Below, in pieces: positions 20,460 to 28,133 of a stretch of 64,000 bases of DNA; position 1 is the first letter of the stretch, and every line of letters starts with the position of its first letter. The stretch is from Akkermansiaceae bacterium (GTDB lineage Bacteria > Verrucomicrobiota > Verrucomicrobiia > Verrucomicrobiales > Akkermansiaceae), in assembly GCA_028822935.1 (NCBI GenBank), contig JAPKCM010000013.1, positions 1-64,000 on the forward strand. The letters run 5' to 3'. Both the position numbers and the translations under genes were made by a program. Below the pieces are notes generated by a model. That model was not told the DNA's origin. It saw only the letters and a list, made by a program, of their open reading frames with translations, and did not search any database.

Positions 20460-20659
20460 GCTGCCTCCAACTCCCCCATGCCCAGTAAGGGAAAAAGCGC
20501 GATGGGTCCCGGCATGATCGGAACCGTGGCCGTCCTCGCCAGCCTGACTACTCCAGTGGTTATGAAGGCAAAAACAAATGCCAACAAGAATAAGAAGATT
20601 AACAAGATGAAGTTATCTTTTTCCAAGCGGATAGATCGATCCAGACCATGACCAGCCAT
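20450..20659 (-). CDS. Small membrane protein, unknown
   Basis: A 69-residue frame with a strongly hydrophobic central helix (about residues 17-40, FILLIFLFLLAFVFAFI) and a second Pro-rich hydrophobic stretch near the end. It overlaps the 3' end of the convergent sulfatase by 10 bp and follows the DUF2007 gene on the same strand with a 45-bp gap. This context makes it plausible as its partner. No family recognised. Confidence 0.4.
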   Translation of the reverse strand: MAGHGLDRSIRLEKDNFILLIFLFLLAFVFAFITTGVVRLARTATVPIMPGPIALFPLLGMGELEAAYF

Positions 20660-20704
20660 CTCTTTAGAAAATTACGTATCGGTGATCAGAAGAAATATGG
20701 ACTT

Positions 20705-20938
20705 TTAGGATTCGTCCTCGCTCACATCCGCGTCCTTCAATTCTTGAAGAATCTGAAGGGCGCGCTCGCTGTCACCTTCCGGCACCTGAAGGCGGATTCC
20801 CTGCTTCGCCATACTGATAAAAGGATCGACCGTCGCGCTGACCTCATCTGGAATAAAGGCTTCGATCCCGCGGGCCCCCAAGTTCATTTTCATCGTTTGA
20901 GCAAGGTCCAAACTCATCACACGAGCAATCGTTTTCAT
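20705..20938 (-). CDS. DUF2007 domain protein
   Basis: A 77-residue soluble protein with the compact beta-alpha-beta pattern of DUF2007: MKTIARVMSLDLAQTMKMNL, then GIEAFIPDE, and IRLQVPEGDSERALQIL near the end. DUF2007 resembles PII-like ferredoxin folds and is sometimes called a putative signal-transducing protein; the ligand is unknown. I preferred the Met at 20938 over the one two codons upstream because homologues begin at the M-K/R-T strand. Confidence 0.75.
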   Translation of the reverse strand: MKTIARVMSLDLAQTMKMNLGARGIEAFIPDEVSATVDPFISMAKQGIRLQVPEGDSERALQILQELKDADVSEDES

Positions 20939-21084
20939 TGGCACAAGCTAGCACCTTAAGGCCCTAAAAAAAAGCCCGCTTCTTACGAAGCAAAATTTTG
21001 AAAAATCGAAATAAATTAACAGACCTATCCTTCGGACTCTTTAGAATTCCAATCTTCTGTCAGTTCTGCACAATGGCGGAACTC

Positions 21085-22935
21085 ATGATCAAACTTTTAC
21101 TCGTTCTCCTTTTCCCAACTCTCGCCCTCGCAGCAGACCGGCCCAACATTCTCTGGATCGTAAGCGAGGATAATTCGTCCCACTGGCTGGGCTGCTACGG
21201 AAATGACGACGCTCAAACGCCGAACCTCGATGCCCTGGCCGCCCGCAGTACGCGCTTCACCGCCGCCTACTCGAACGCGCCTGTCTGCGCCGTCGCCCGA
21301 GCCACCATCCTCATGGGTATCTACTCTCCGGCCATGGGGACACAGCACATGCGCAGTCGCCATGCCATTCCTGACAAGCTGACTCCTTACGTCACCCATC
21401 TCCGGAAGGCTGGCTACTATACGAGCAACGCTTCCAAGACTGACTATAATTTTGCCGGAAACGACAAAGCCCTCTGGGACGAATCCTCACGTAAAGCCCA
21501 CTACTCCAATCGCCCCGAAGGAAAACCCTTCTTCTCCATCTTCAATCTCACTGTCTCCCACGAGAGCAATCTCTTTCCCTCAAAAATCGCTGGCAATCGC
21601 AAGAGGGGCCTCATTCCCGAGACCCCACGCCTCGATCCCGCCAAGCTCACACTTCCGCCTTACCTCCCCGACCTCCCTGAGATGCGCCACGACTTCGCGG
21701 TCTACCACGACACCATGACCGCGCTCGACACGCAAATTGGCGGCATCCTCGCCAAACTTGAGAAGGACGGCCTCGCCGATGACACCATCATTTTCTACTA
21801 CGGCGACCACGGTGGCCCCACTCCTCGCGGCAAGCGCTACCTCCACGACACCGGCGTTCGCATCCCGATGGTCATCCACGTCCCTGAAAAGTGGCAAAAG
21901 CTCAGCCCCTTTAAAAACGGAACCGTCAGCGATGAAATCGTCTCCTTCGTTGATCTCGCACCCACCACCCTCTCACTCGCCGGGCTCAAGGACGACCCAC
22001 AAATGCAAGGTCGCCCCTTCATGGGACCCAATCGCGAAGAACCCGGTGAGGAGCCCTACGCCTTCCTCTTTGCCGATCGCTTCGATGAGATCTACGGCCT
22101 CCGCCGTGGTATCACCACCGGCCGTTACAAGTACGTCCGCCATTTCACCCCGCACACCTGGGCCGCACCCTACTCCTTCTACCAATTCCAAATGGCCTCC
22201 TGGCCTGCTTGGCACGAAGCTTGGAAAAAAGGAACGGTCACCGGTGTCCACGCCTCGCTTTGGGAAAACAACCAGCCCAGCGAAGAGCTCTTCGATACCC
22301 AAACTGACCCCTGGGAAATCAAGAACCTCGCTGCTGATTCCACCCACGAAGAGCTTCTCACGTCGATGCGTGGCAAACTCCTCAAGCACATGCTCGAGAT
22401 CCGCGACACCGGTCTCATCCCTGAACCTCTCTTCGATACCGTCCGGGGCGACAAAACCATCATGGAAACCGTCGCCGACGCTTCCGAGTCCAAATGCCGG
22501 GATCTCCTCACTATTGCCTTCCTGGCCTCCTCCGGCGATTCTGCTGGCCAAGCAGCTCTGGAAGCAGCCACTAAGCACAAAAGCCCCCTCGCGCGTTTCT
22601 GGGCTTACAGTGGGCTCGTTACCCTTGGCAAGAAAGCATCCTCCAGTGAAAAGATGATCGTCGCCGGCCTCAGCGATCCTGTTCCCCTCATTCGCGCCCA
22701 AGCGGCCATCGCCCTCCATAACATCGGTCACAAGCAATCCGCGGTCCAAGCGCTCATCAAGGAGCTCGATGCGAACCTTTCCGTTACCAACGAAGCGATG
22801 ATCATCAACACCCTCATGCAAATCCGTGAAACCAAAGCGATTCCTAAGAGTTGGTTTAATAAATGGTTAAATGGAAAGTCAGGAGAACTTCGCTTAGGCA
22901 CTCTCGCTAAGAGTGTTTCGATGTTCCACAAATAG
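21085..22935 (+). CDS. Secreted sulfatase (family S1) with HEAT-like C-terminal region; C-x-V-A-R motif
   Basis: A 616-residue protein. The signal peptide covers about residues 1-17 (ending LALAAD), which sets the start at 21085; two upstream Mets (20998 and 21073) would add a polar extension. The catalytic domain shows NILWIVSEDNSSHWLGCYG, TPNLDALAARS, FYYGDHGGPTPRGK and PTTLSLAGL. The formylglycine site reads C68-A-V-A-R72, with Val at the usually Pro/Ala position, so maturation is uncertain. Residues about 470-600 are alpha-helical with HEAT-like repeats (ASSSEKMIVAGLSDPVPLIRA), a tail I have seen described on PVC sulfatases. Substrate unknown. Confidence 0.88.
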   Translation: MIKLLLVLLFPTLALAADRPNILWIVSEDNSSHWLGCYGNDDAQTPNLDALAARSTRFTAAYSNAPVCAVARATILMGIYSPAMGTQHMRSRHAIPDKLTPYVTHLRKAGYYTSNASKTDYNFAGNDKALWDESSRKAHYSNRPEGKPFFSIFNLTVSHESNLFPSKIAGNRKRGLIPETPRLDPAKLTLPPYLPDLPEMRHDFAVYHDTMTALDTQIGGILAKLEKDGLADDTIIFYYGDHGGPTPRGKRYLHDTGVRIPMVIHVPEKWQKLSPFKNGTVSDEIVSFVDLAPTTLSLAGLKDDPQMQGRPFMGPNREEPGEEPYAFLFADRFDEIYGLRRGITTGRYKYVRHFTPHTWAAPYSFYQFQMASWPAWHEAWKKGTVTGVHASLWENNQPSEELFDTQTDPWEIKNLAADSTHEELLTSMRGKLLKHMLEIRDTGLIPEPLFDTVRGDKTIMETVADASESKCRDLLTIAFLASSGDSAGQAALEAATKHKSPLARFWAYSGLVTLGKKASSSEKMIVAGLSDPVPLIRAQAAIALHNIGHKQSAVQALIKELDANLSVTNEAMIINTLMQIRETKAIPKSWFNKWLNGKSGELRLGTLAKSVSMFHK

Positions 22936-23252
22936 ACTGCGTTCATGAAAACGAAGTCATTTGTCCCCATCCCCTAGAGAGTGTGAACGGGTAATTTTTA
23001 CTATCTTCTTCTTCTTATAGGGAAGAATAACTCGCCCAAATCACTGTTCCACTTAGCACCACTTATGTTCCACCAGACCAATAACCCGTGAAGAGCACTG
23101 CGAAGAACGACCAGAAATCAGCATAAGAATGGGAATGGCCCAAGTTAATCAGAATTACTCCCTAAATATTCACACACTTACCAAGAGAAGATTTTAAGAA
23201 AACGAACCCTTCCTAAGTTCTTGTTTCCCAAATTGTTCCACTCGACTCGTTT
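22936..23252. other. Gene-free gap with three TGTTCCAC octamers
   Basis: No convincing coding frame or riboswitch is visible. The octamer TGTTCCAC, which is half of a parS-like palindrome, occurs three times in the same orientation at 23045-23052, 23066-23073 and 23234-23241. A DnaA-box-like ATATTCACA lies near 23166. The flavin riboswitch signature often found before rib genes is absent. Confidence 0.4.
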
Positions 23253-24302
23253 ATGCCCATCCAACCCAGCGACACCCCCTGGATGAACCTTGCCCTTGCT
23301 GAGGCAAAACAAGGCAGCGGACTTACCTCCCCCAACCCCGCAGTCGGATGCGTCATCGTCAAGGACGACATCGAACTCGCCCGGGGCTGGCACCATAAAT
23401 ACGGCACCCACCATGCGGAGCGCGCCGCTCTCACCAAACTCGAACCTGGCCAAGCCAAGGGCGCCACCGCCTACGTTACCCTGGAACCCTGCAGCAGTCA
23501 TGGTACCACCGGGGCCTGCACCGAAGCACTCATCGAATCCGGAATCACCCGTGTCGTCTACGCCATCAGCGACCCCAACCCTTCCCACGCCGGAAATGCC
23601 GACCGCATCCTCTCCGCAGCGGGCATCGATGTCTCCTCCGGCCTCCTCGAAGAAGAAGCCCGCCACCTCATCCGCGGTTTCGCCATGGTCCAAACTGAAA
23701 AACGCCCCTGGGTCATCGCCAAAACCGCGATGTCCCTTGATGGCCGTATCACCCGCCCACCTAGCGAAAGCCAATGGCTTACCGGCCCCGAAGCCCGCGA
23801 AGACGTTCAACTTCTTCGCGTCGAGGTCGACGCCATCATCACCTCCGGCGCCACCGTTCGCCAAGATGACCCCGCCCTCACCCTCCGCAGCCCCGCCATT
23901 TCTTCCCGGAAAAAACAACCCCTCCGCGTCGTCCTCACTCGCTCCGAGATCGACCAATCGACCTATCAAATTTTCAACGACGGTCATCCCACCCGTCTTT
24001 TCCAAAATATCCCTATCTCAGAAGTTCTTCGTACTTTGGCCAGCGATGGCATCAACACCATCCTCTTAGAATCCGGCGGTGACCTCATGGGTTCCTTTCT
24101 CGATGAAGGCCTCATCGATGAATTCGTGATCTACTACGCTCCCATAGTTACTGGTGGCCCCACTCCCGCGATCGGTGGAAAAGGAGTAGCGACCCTCGAA
24201 GAACGCCATTCTCTCAAAAATACCAGTCTCGAAAAAATTGGCCCCGACTTACGTATGCGTGGGATCATTGATCGTAACGGGCCGCCTCCGCTGGTTCGAT
24301 AG
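23253..24302 (+). CDS. ribD: Bifunctional riboflavin biosynthesis deaminase/reductase RibD
   Basis: A 349-residue two-domain enzyme. The N-terminal zinc deaminase (about residues 1-145) has NPAVGCVIVKDD, THHAERAAL (His-Ala-Glu) and LEPCSSHGTTGAC (the two zinc cysteines). The C-terminal reductase domain (about 150-349) has RPWVIAKTAMSLDGRIT, SQWLTGPEAREDVQ and LLESGGDLMGSFL. It deaminates and then reduces the GTP-derived pyrimidine on the way to riboflavin in the cytosol. No other rib gene is adjacent and no FMN riboswitch was seen upstream. Length is normal. Confidence 0.95.
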   Translation: MPIQPSDTPWMNLALAEAKQGSGLTSPNPAVGCVIVKDDIELARGWHHKYGTHHAERAALTKLEPGQAKGATAYVTLEPCSSHGTTGACTEALIESGITRVVYAISDPNPSHAGNADRILSAAGIDVSSGLLEEEARHLIRGFAMVQTEKRPWVIAKTAMSLDGRITRPPSESQWLTGPEAREDVQLLRVEVDAIITSGATVRQDDPALTLRSPAISSRKKQPLRVVLTRSEIDQSTYQIFNDGHPTRLFQNIPISEVLRTLASDGINTILLESGGDLMGSFLDEGLIDEFVIYYAPIVTGGPTPAIGGKGVATLEERHSLKNTSLEKIGPDLRMRGIIDRNGPPPLVR

Positions 24303-24397
24303 ATGAATTTTAAGTGCCTTCAAAAACTTTAGGGAGTTACTTTATCTAGTCCTGGAACAGAACATAAAATTGTTCTGACTAAATACTATCTCTGGAT

Positions 24398-25050
24398 CTA
24401 GTAGGTGATTCCTTGCGCTTCAAGAAATGTCTCAGCGTTCTTTCCCTTGAGCGTCGCTAAGGTAGAAAGTAGTACCGCCTGAAGGCACTGTGGCATTCCC
24501 ACGCTGGTGGAAAGCGGGGCGCGGTTCACGGGCCAGCCTGTTCTCGGGTTGAGGATGTGCGAGATCTTTTTGCCCTTATGCATGATATAGCGGTTGGCAT
24601 TTCCACTGGTGGCGATCGCTCCCTTTTCGAAACGAAAGGAGGCTCGGGTATTCGTGGCGGTGGCCTGTTTGATACCGACAGCCCAGCTCTCACGGGAGAG
24701 CGGTTTGCAGGTGGCCGCAAGGTCCCCTCCGAAGTTTACAAGGATCGGGCAGCTAAAGGATTCTGCCACGAGTTGAAGCGCAGTATCGACGGCATATTCT
24801 TTGCCAAACCTACCGAAGTTGACCTGCATTCCATTGAGAACTTGCAGGATCTTGAAAAATTTATTCCTTCTATCGTGGCGATCAATCTAGGGCACAAGTG
24901 GGAAACCATGCCGGTATCGGACTGAGTTTTTCTCGTGAGATTGTCGTACTTTTGGGAGGGGCGATCAGGGTGTCGCAAGTGTCGGCCAACCGAATTGCGT
25001 TTGAGGTGAGTTTGCCCAGGTGAGCGCGCTCGTTGATCTGTGATTCTCAA
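24398..25050 (-). pseudogene. Decayed ApbE (FAD:protein FMN transferase) gene
   Basis: The largest intact piece, 143 residues from the ATG at 24829, carries the C-terminal half of ApbE: GMQVNFGRFGKEYAVDTAL, ILVNFGGDLAATC, GAIATSGNANRYIMHKG and HILNPRTGWPVN. Homology continues upstream of that ATG in the same frame for 20 codons (DRHDRRNKFFKILQVLNGM) until an in-frame TAG at 24887-24889. Further upstream, weaker similarity (DRPSQ, then SDTGM) lies in another frame. About half the gene, including the N-terminus, is thus missing or shifted. The downstream part is well conserved, so decay looks recent. An intact paralogue lies at 1494-2441. Confidence 0.7.
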
Positions 25051-26058
25051 CTAGCCAAACATCTGCGTCCAGTGACGCTCGTATTGGCCAACTCCGATTT
25101 TCTTGTGGCCGCCACGGAACATATTCTTGTGGTGACCGGGAGAGTAAAACCATCCTTTGTTGGCGCCTTTGGGAGACGTTGATCCCATATAAATGTTTTC
25201 ACCAGACCAGCCGGTCCCCTCTTTCGCAGCGCGGTCACCGGGGGTTTTCTTTCCTGGAACCGGAGATTCGTGCGCGAAGAATTTGAATTTGTTCATGTCT
25301 TCGGAGTGGCCTCGGCTGGCATCGCAAAGCTTGGGGTCGATTACTAAAGCACTGATACCCAGTAACATGCGCCATTCATTGACTTCACGAATACACTCTC
25401 GCTCGCCCTGTGGAATTTTTTCCTTCTCCGCGATGTCGTCGTTTTTCTTCATGATGCGGAGACCATCACGGTCGAGCCCGCTGAGTTGGGTGGCGACGTC
25501 TTTTTCCTTCTGTAGGATCATCGACGCGGATTCTTCTTCGTCGGGAAGAATTGCTGCTTCGACGAGGGCGTCGCGGAAGTTTGCCAAGACAAGAATCATC
25601 TCGCGCATTTTTTGAAGAGCGGGTTTCGAGGTCGAGAGAAGTTCCTCGGGAGTGGGCATGAGGATTTTTCGGAGCCCCTCGATCGCAGCTTTCGAGACTT
25701 TGGGAATTTCCTTCTTCATCGGGACCTCCGGCATATCGCGAACCCTCATGAAGTCGGTCCGGTAGCTCTTGATCATTTTATTTTGTTCGGTCTTGAGGGA
25801 GCCGGAATACTTGCTTTTAGCGTCGGCTTCGAAGTCAGAGAGATATTTGTCCCGCAGCTTGGGCCAGGTATTATCGTACTCTTTTAAGATGGCTTCAATC
25901 TCGGTGGTCTCAAGAGTTTCGAGGCTCTCAATGAGGCTGTCGGTGCTTGTTCCGGTTTCGATACAAGTTTGCAGACGCGCGAGGATTTCATCGGTGGCTC
26001 GGGGAGCCGCGAATGAGAAGCTGGTGATTAGACCGAAAAGAAGGACAACGCGAAACAT
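25051..26058 (-). CDS. Secreted CAP-domain protein
   Basis: A 335-residue protein with a signal peptide (residues 1-17, SFSFAAP), a long helical, Lys/Glu-rich middle (about 20-210), and a C-terminal CAP/SCP domain (about 215-335). CAP landmarks are REVNEWRMLLGISAL, SRGHSEDMNKFKFFAHESP, GWSGENIYMG and PGHHKNMFRG, including the His and Glu of the conserved cleft. CAP proteins occur in many secreted factors and their activity in bacteria is mostly unknown. A strong terminator lies just upstream at 26097-26125, so the gene must have its own promoter in that short gap. Confidence 0.85.
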   Translation of the reverse strand: MFRVVLLFGLITSFSFAAPRATDEILARLQTCIETGTSTDSLIESLETLETTEIEAILKEYDNTWPKLRDKYLSDFEADAKSKYSGSLKTEQNKMIKSYRTDFMRVRDMPEVPMKKEIPKVSKAAIEGLRKILMPTPEELLSTSKPALQKMREMILVLANFRDALVEAAILPDEEESASMILQKEKDVATQLSGLDRDGLRIMKKNDDIAEKEKIPQGERECIREVNEWRMLLGISALVIDPKLCDASRGHSEDMNKFKFFAHESPVPGKKTPGDRAAKEGTGWSGENIYMGSTSPKGANKGWFYSPGHHKNMFRGGHKKIGVGQYERHWTQMFG

Positions 26059-26096
26059 GGTGATATTAAATGCGATGATGATACTTTTGTCTTTGC

Positions 26097-26125
26097 AAAA
26101 AAGAGGGCTCCATCATGGAGCCCTC
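26097..26125 (-). terminator. Strong rho-independent terminator
   Basis: Perfect 10-bp stem GAGGGCTCCA (26103-26112) with TGGAGCCCTC (26116-26125) and loop TCA. On the minus strand it is followed by six Ts (26097-26102). It ends the transcript of the basic secreted protein at 26144-26521 and insulates it from the CAP gene. Confidence 0.9.
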
Positions 26126-26143
26126 ATTGATTAGAAGTGATTT

Positions 26144-26521
26144 TTATCGGCAGCTTGGAGTGCGATAGCCTCTACGGTAAGACGACCGTTGTTGGCTTCT
26201 CCGTGGATCATAGTAGGGCCTGCGCTGCTGGTAGTGGCTTCGCACATAGGGGTTGTGCTGTTGATGTCCCCTTTGATGAACATTCCTGTGGCTGCTTCCG
26301 CAGCGGTGCACGGTGGGAACGCTGTAGTGGCGGTAGATCGGGCGGCGGTTGCAGTCGTAGCCAATGAATACACGCTTGGTTTGGATGGCGCATCCACAGG
26401 AGTAGTGTTCACTGACGGAGGTGGTGGAATACTCGATGCGCAGGCTTCCTGCTTGGGCAATTGATGGGAGAGCGATGCCACTAGCGGCCAGTCCGATGAT
26501 GAGAGTCAGTATTTTTTTCAT
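26144..26521 (-). CDS. Small secreted His/Arg/Tyr-rich protein
   Basis: A 125-residue protein with a clear signal peptide (residues 1-24, ending AQAG). The mature part is about 100 residues, very rich in Arg, His, Tyr and Ser, with five cysteines (CGC, then single Cys at three later places). Blocks such as RGHQQHNPYVRSHYQQRRPYYDP look low-complexity. A cationic, possibly nucleic-acid- or metal-binding cell-surface role is possible but unproven. It has its own strong terminator, consistent with a real, monocistronic gene. Confidence 0.65.
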   Translation of the reverse strand: MKKILTLIIGLAASGIALPSIAQAGSLRIEYSTTSVSEHYSCGCAIQTKRVFIGYDCNRRPIYRHYSVPTVHRCGSSHRNVHQRGHQQHNPYVRSHYQQRRPYYDPRRSQQRSSYRRGYRTPSCR

Positions 26522-26644
26522 AGTTCTTTAGGTTTTGGTTTCCCGGTGCTGATCAATGCGACGGGGCCTATCCCAATTTCATTCAAAGAAAAGTTTCCGT
26601 TTGGTGTCGTGTTAGGAGTGAGAGACCGTTCCAAAAGTGGACTC

Positions 26645-26676
26645 ACATTATAATGAATGATTATTCAATAATGTGG
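26645..26676. promoter_or_regulatory. AT-rich imperfect palindrome upstream of 26706 gene
   Basis: CACATTAT (26645-26652) is inverted as ATAATGTG (26669-26676), and inside it TGAAT (26655-26659) is inverted as ATTCA (26664-26668). It lies 30 bp before the next ATG and could be an operator or promoter element. No T-run in the right place supports termination. Confidence 0.4.
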
Positions 26677-26705
26677 TCTAATGTAGGTAAGAAGAAATTA
26701 ATTTT

Positions 26706-27044
26706 ATGAACGAAGATAAGCAAAATCAAGAGACGGAAACAGCCAAGCGGCAGTTTGAAAATATGGGAGAAGCATTCCGTTCGGGAAGTGAAGCCGGAGC
26801 TCAAAAGGCCCGTGAAGCTGCCCCGACGGTAAAATCTGCTTTCGCAGATGCGGTTCATGACCTCGCCTTCGGCTTGGCCTACGGAAGCAACTTTGTGGGT
26901 GCCTTTGCAGAGGAGTTTGTTCCTCAGAGTGTCCGTGATGGATTTGCGAAGGGAGCCGCGGCCGGCCGTGCTGCGAGCCACAAAGCTCGTGAGAAGGCTG
27001 CTGATGTGATTACTCCCGAAAAGAGTGGTTCCGAGCTTGCCTGA
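26706..27044 (+). CDS. Small Ala-rich protein, unknown
   Basis: A 112-residue soluble protein. It has an acidic, Gln-rich start (residues 1-20), an Ala/Gly-rich amphipathic middle (SGSEAGAQKAREAAPTVKSA, then DLAFGLAYGSNFVGAF at about 56-71 as a weak hydrophobic helix), and a second helical Ala-rich tail. It has no signal peptide. The pattern resembles small PVC-restricted helical proteins. Codon composition (G-ending, unlike the genes to the left) agrees with mnmG to the right. An operator-like palindrome lies directly upstream. Function unknown. Confidence 0.65.
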   Translation: MNEDKQNQETETAKRQFENMGEAFRSGSEAGAQKAREAAPTVKSAFADAVHDLAFGLAYGSNFVGAFAEEFVPQSVRDGFAKGAAAGRAASHKAREKAADVITPEKSGSELA

Positions 27045-28133
27045 TAAGATGATGAGAAGCTCTTAATCTTTCTGAACGAACGAGCCCCCTACCGACGTCT
27101 TAAATTTGTAACAAATGTTTATTGTTGCGTGTGTGCTCAGCAGCGGTTCTTCCTTCGGGATGGGCCGCTGTTGTTTTTTTGGGTTTCGTTTGAAGAGAAT
27201 CTAGGACGAGATAAATCGTCCTAAATGGGAGGCGATCAATTTTTGCGTCCTCGAGTGAGTCGATTGCCCTGCTTGGCGAAGCTGTTGTTTTTTGAGTAGC
27301 GCGGGCAACAGGACAGGACAGTTTAATCGAGGCGATTCTCAAGCACTTTAAGTGGCCCCTTTTTCGTCCTAAGCCCCCTATATATAGTGGTTTGGGGAGT
27401 TTGAGAAAAAAACGATTTTTGGGCTCTTTTTGGAATATTTGCTCGAATTTGCACTTTTTTGGCTAAAATTGTTCTTTTTCGTCATATGGCGTTTTTAAAG
27501 AGCGGCCATTTTTACCTTTTTTAGGTAGATTGATTCTATTTCTGCTCAGCTGGCAGGAAGGGGACCCTTGAAGTGAATCTTTTTCTCCTTTTTGATGTTC
27601 TGCCCGAATCATTCCTTCGTTTGTCGGACCTGCTATTTTTCTCTTGATCGGAGTTTTCATCGGATGGGGTTCTTTCTGAGATGCGCTTCCAAGGGATCAG
27701 ATTCCGGTGATAGAGAAACAGCGAAATGGTTGAGAGTCTTTGATCGATCTAATGCGTCAGTTTCGTCTGAGTTCGATTGCAAAGATCATTCGACTGAAGG
27801 GAGATCAAAAAATTCTTCGGCTGGAGCAAGAATATCTGGATCTTTGGATCATCTTGAGATCTTGAAAAAGCGGACTTCTCCCCTGCCCTCTAGTGGGCTC
27901 TTATTTTGGGGGCGTTGCGGAAGCCGGGTTATCTTCAGAACGAACTTCTTTGTTTAAACTGAAATGTGTCTGCTTCACACCTCCCGCTCGTTCAGGAGGC
28001 CATTGAATAATGAGAGTTCGAATGAGAAAGATCGACTTGCGTTGAGTCAGATCGAGATCGGTCTGTTGGGCGATTCCAAGTAGCGAGCGCCTCTTGTCTT
28101 TTCAGCTTTTCTTGCTAGGGTTCCGCCCTTTCC
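27045..28133. other. Candidate chromosomal replication origin region (gene-free, 1.1 kb)
   Basis: No convincing gene is seen in this gap. It holds an AT-rich tract (about 27380-27560, with many runs of T and A) followed by an unusual density of GATC: twelve sites between 27646 and 28059, nine of them within 216 bp, where fewer than two are expected by chance. It lies directly upstream of mnmG, a common neighbour of oriC, and mnmG carries two parS-like palindromes. The + strand changes from C-rich to G-rich just to the left. Canonical DnaA boxes (TTATNCACA) were not found, which weakens the call. Confidence 0.5.

Noticed and set aside
22936-23252. FMN riboswitch before ribD
   Set aside because: None of the conserved RFN-element blocks is recognisable in the leader.
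24357-24376. CAGAACA/TGTTCTG hairpin after ribD as a terminator
   Set aside because: The stem is short and AT-rich with no following T-run; too weak to call.
27592-27957. 121-residue frame in the mnmG upstream gap
   Set aside because: Composition is not protein-like, it has no recognisable motif, and it lies within the GATC-rich candidate origin.
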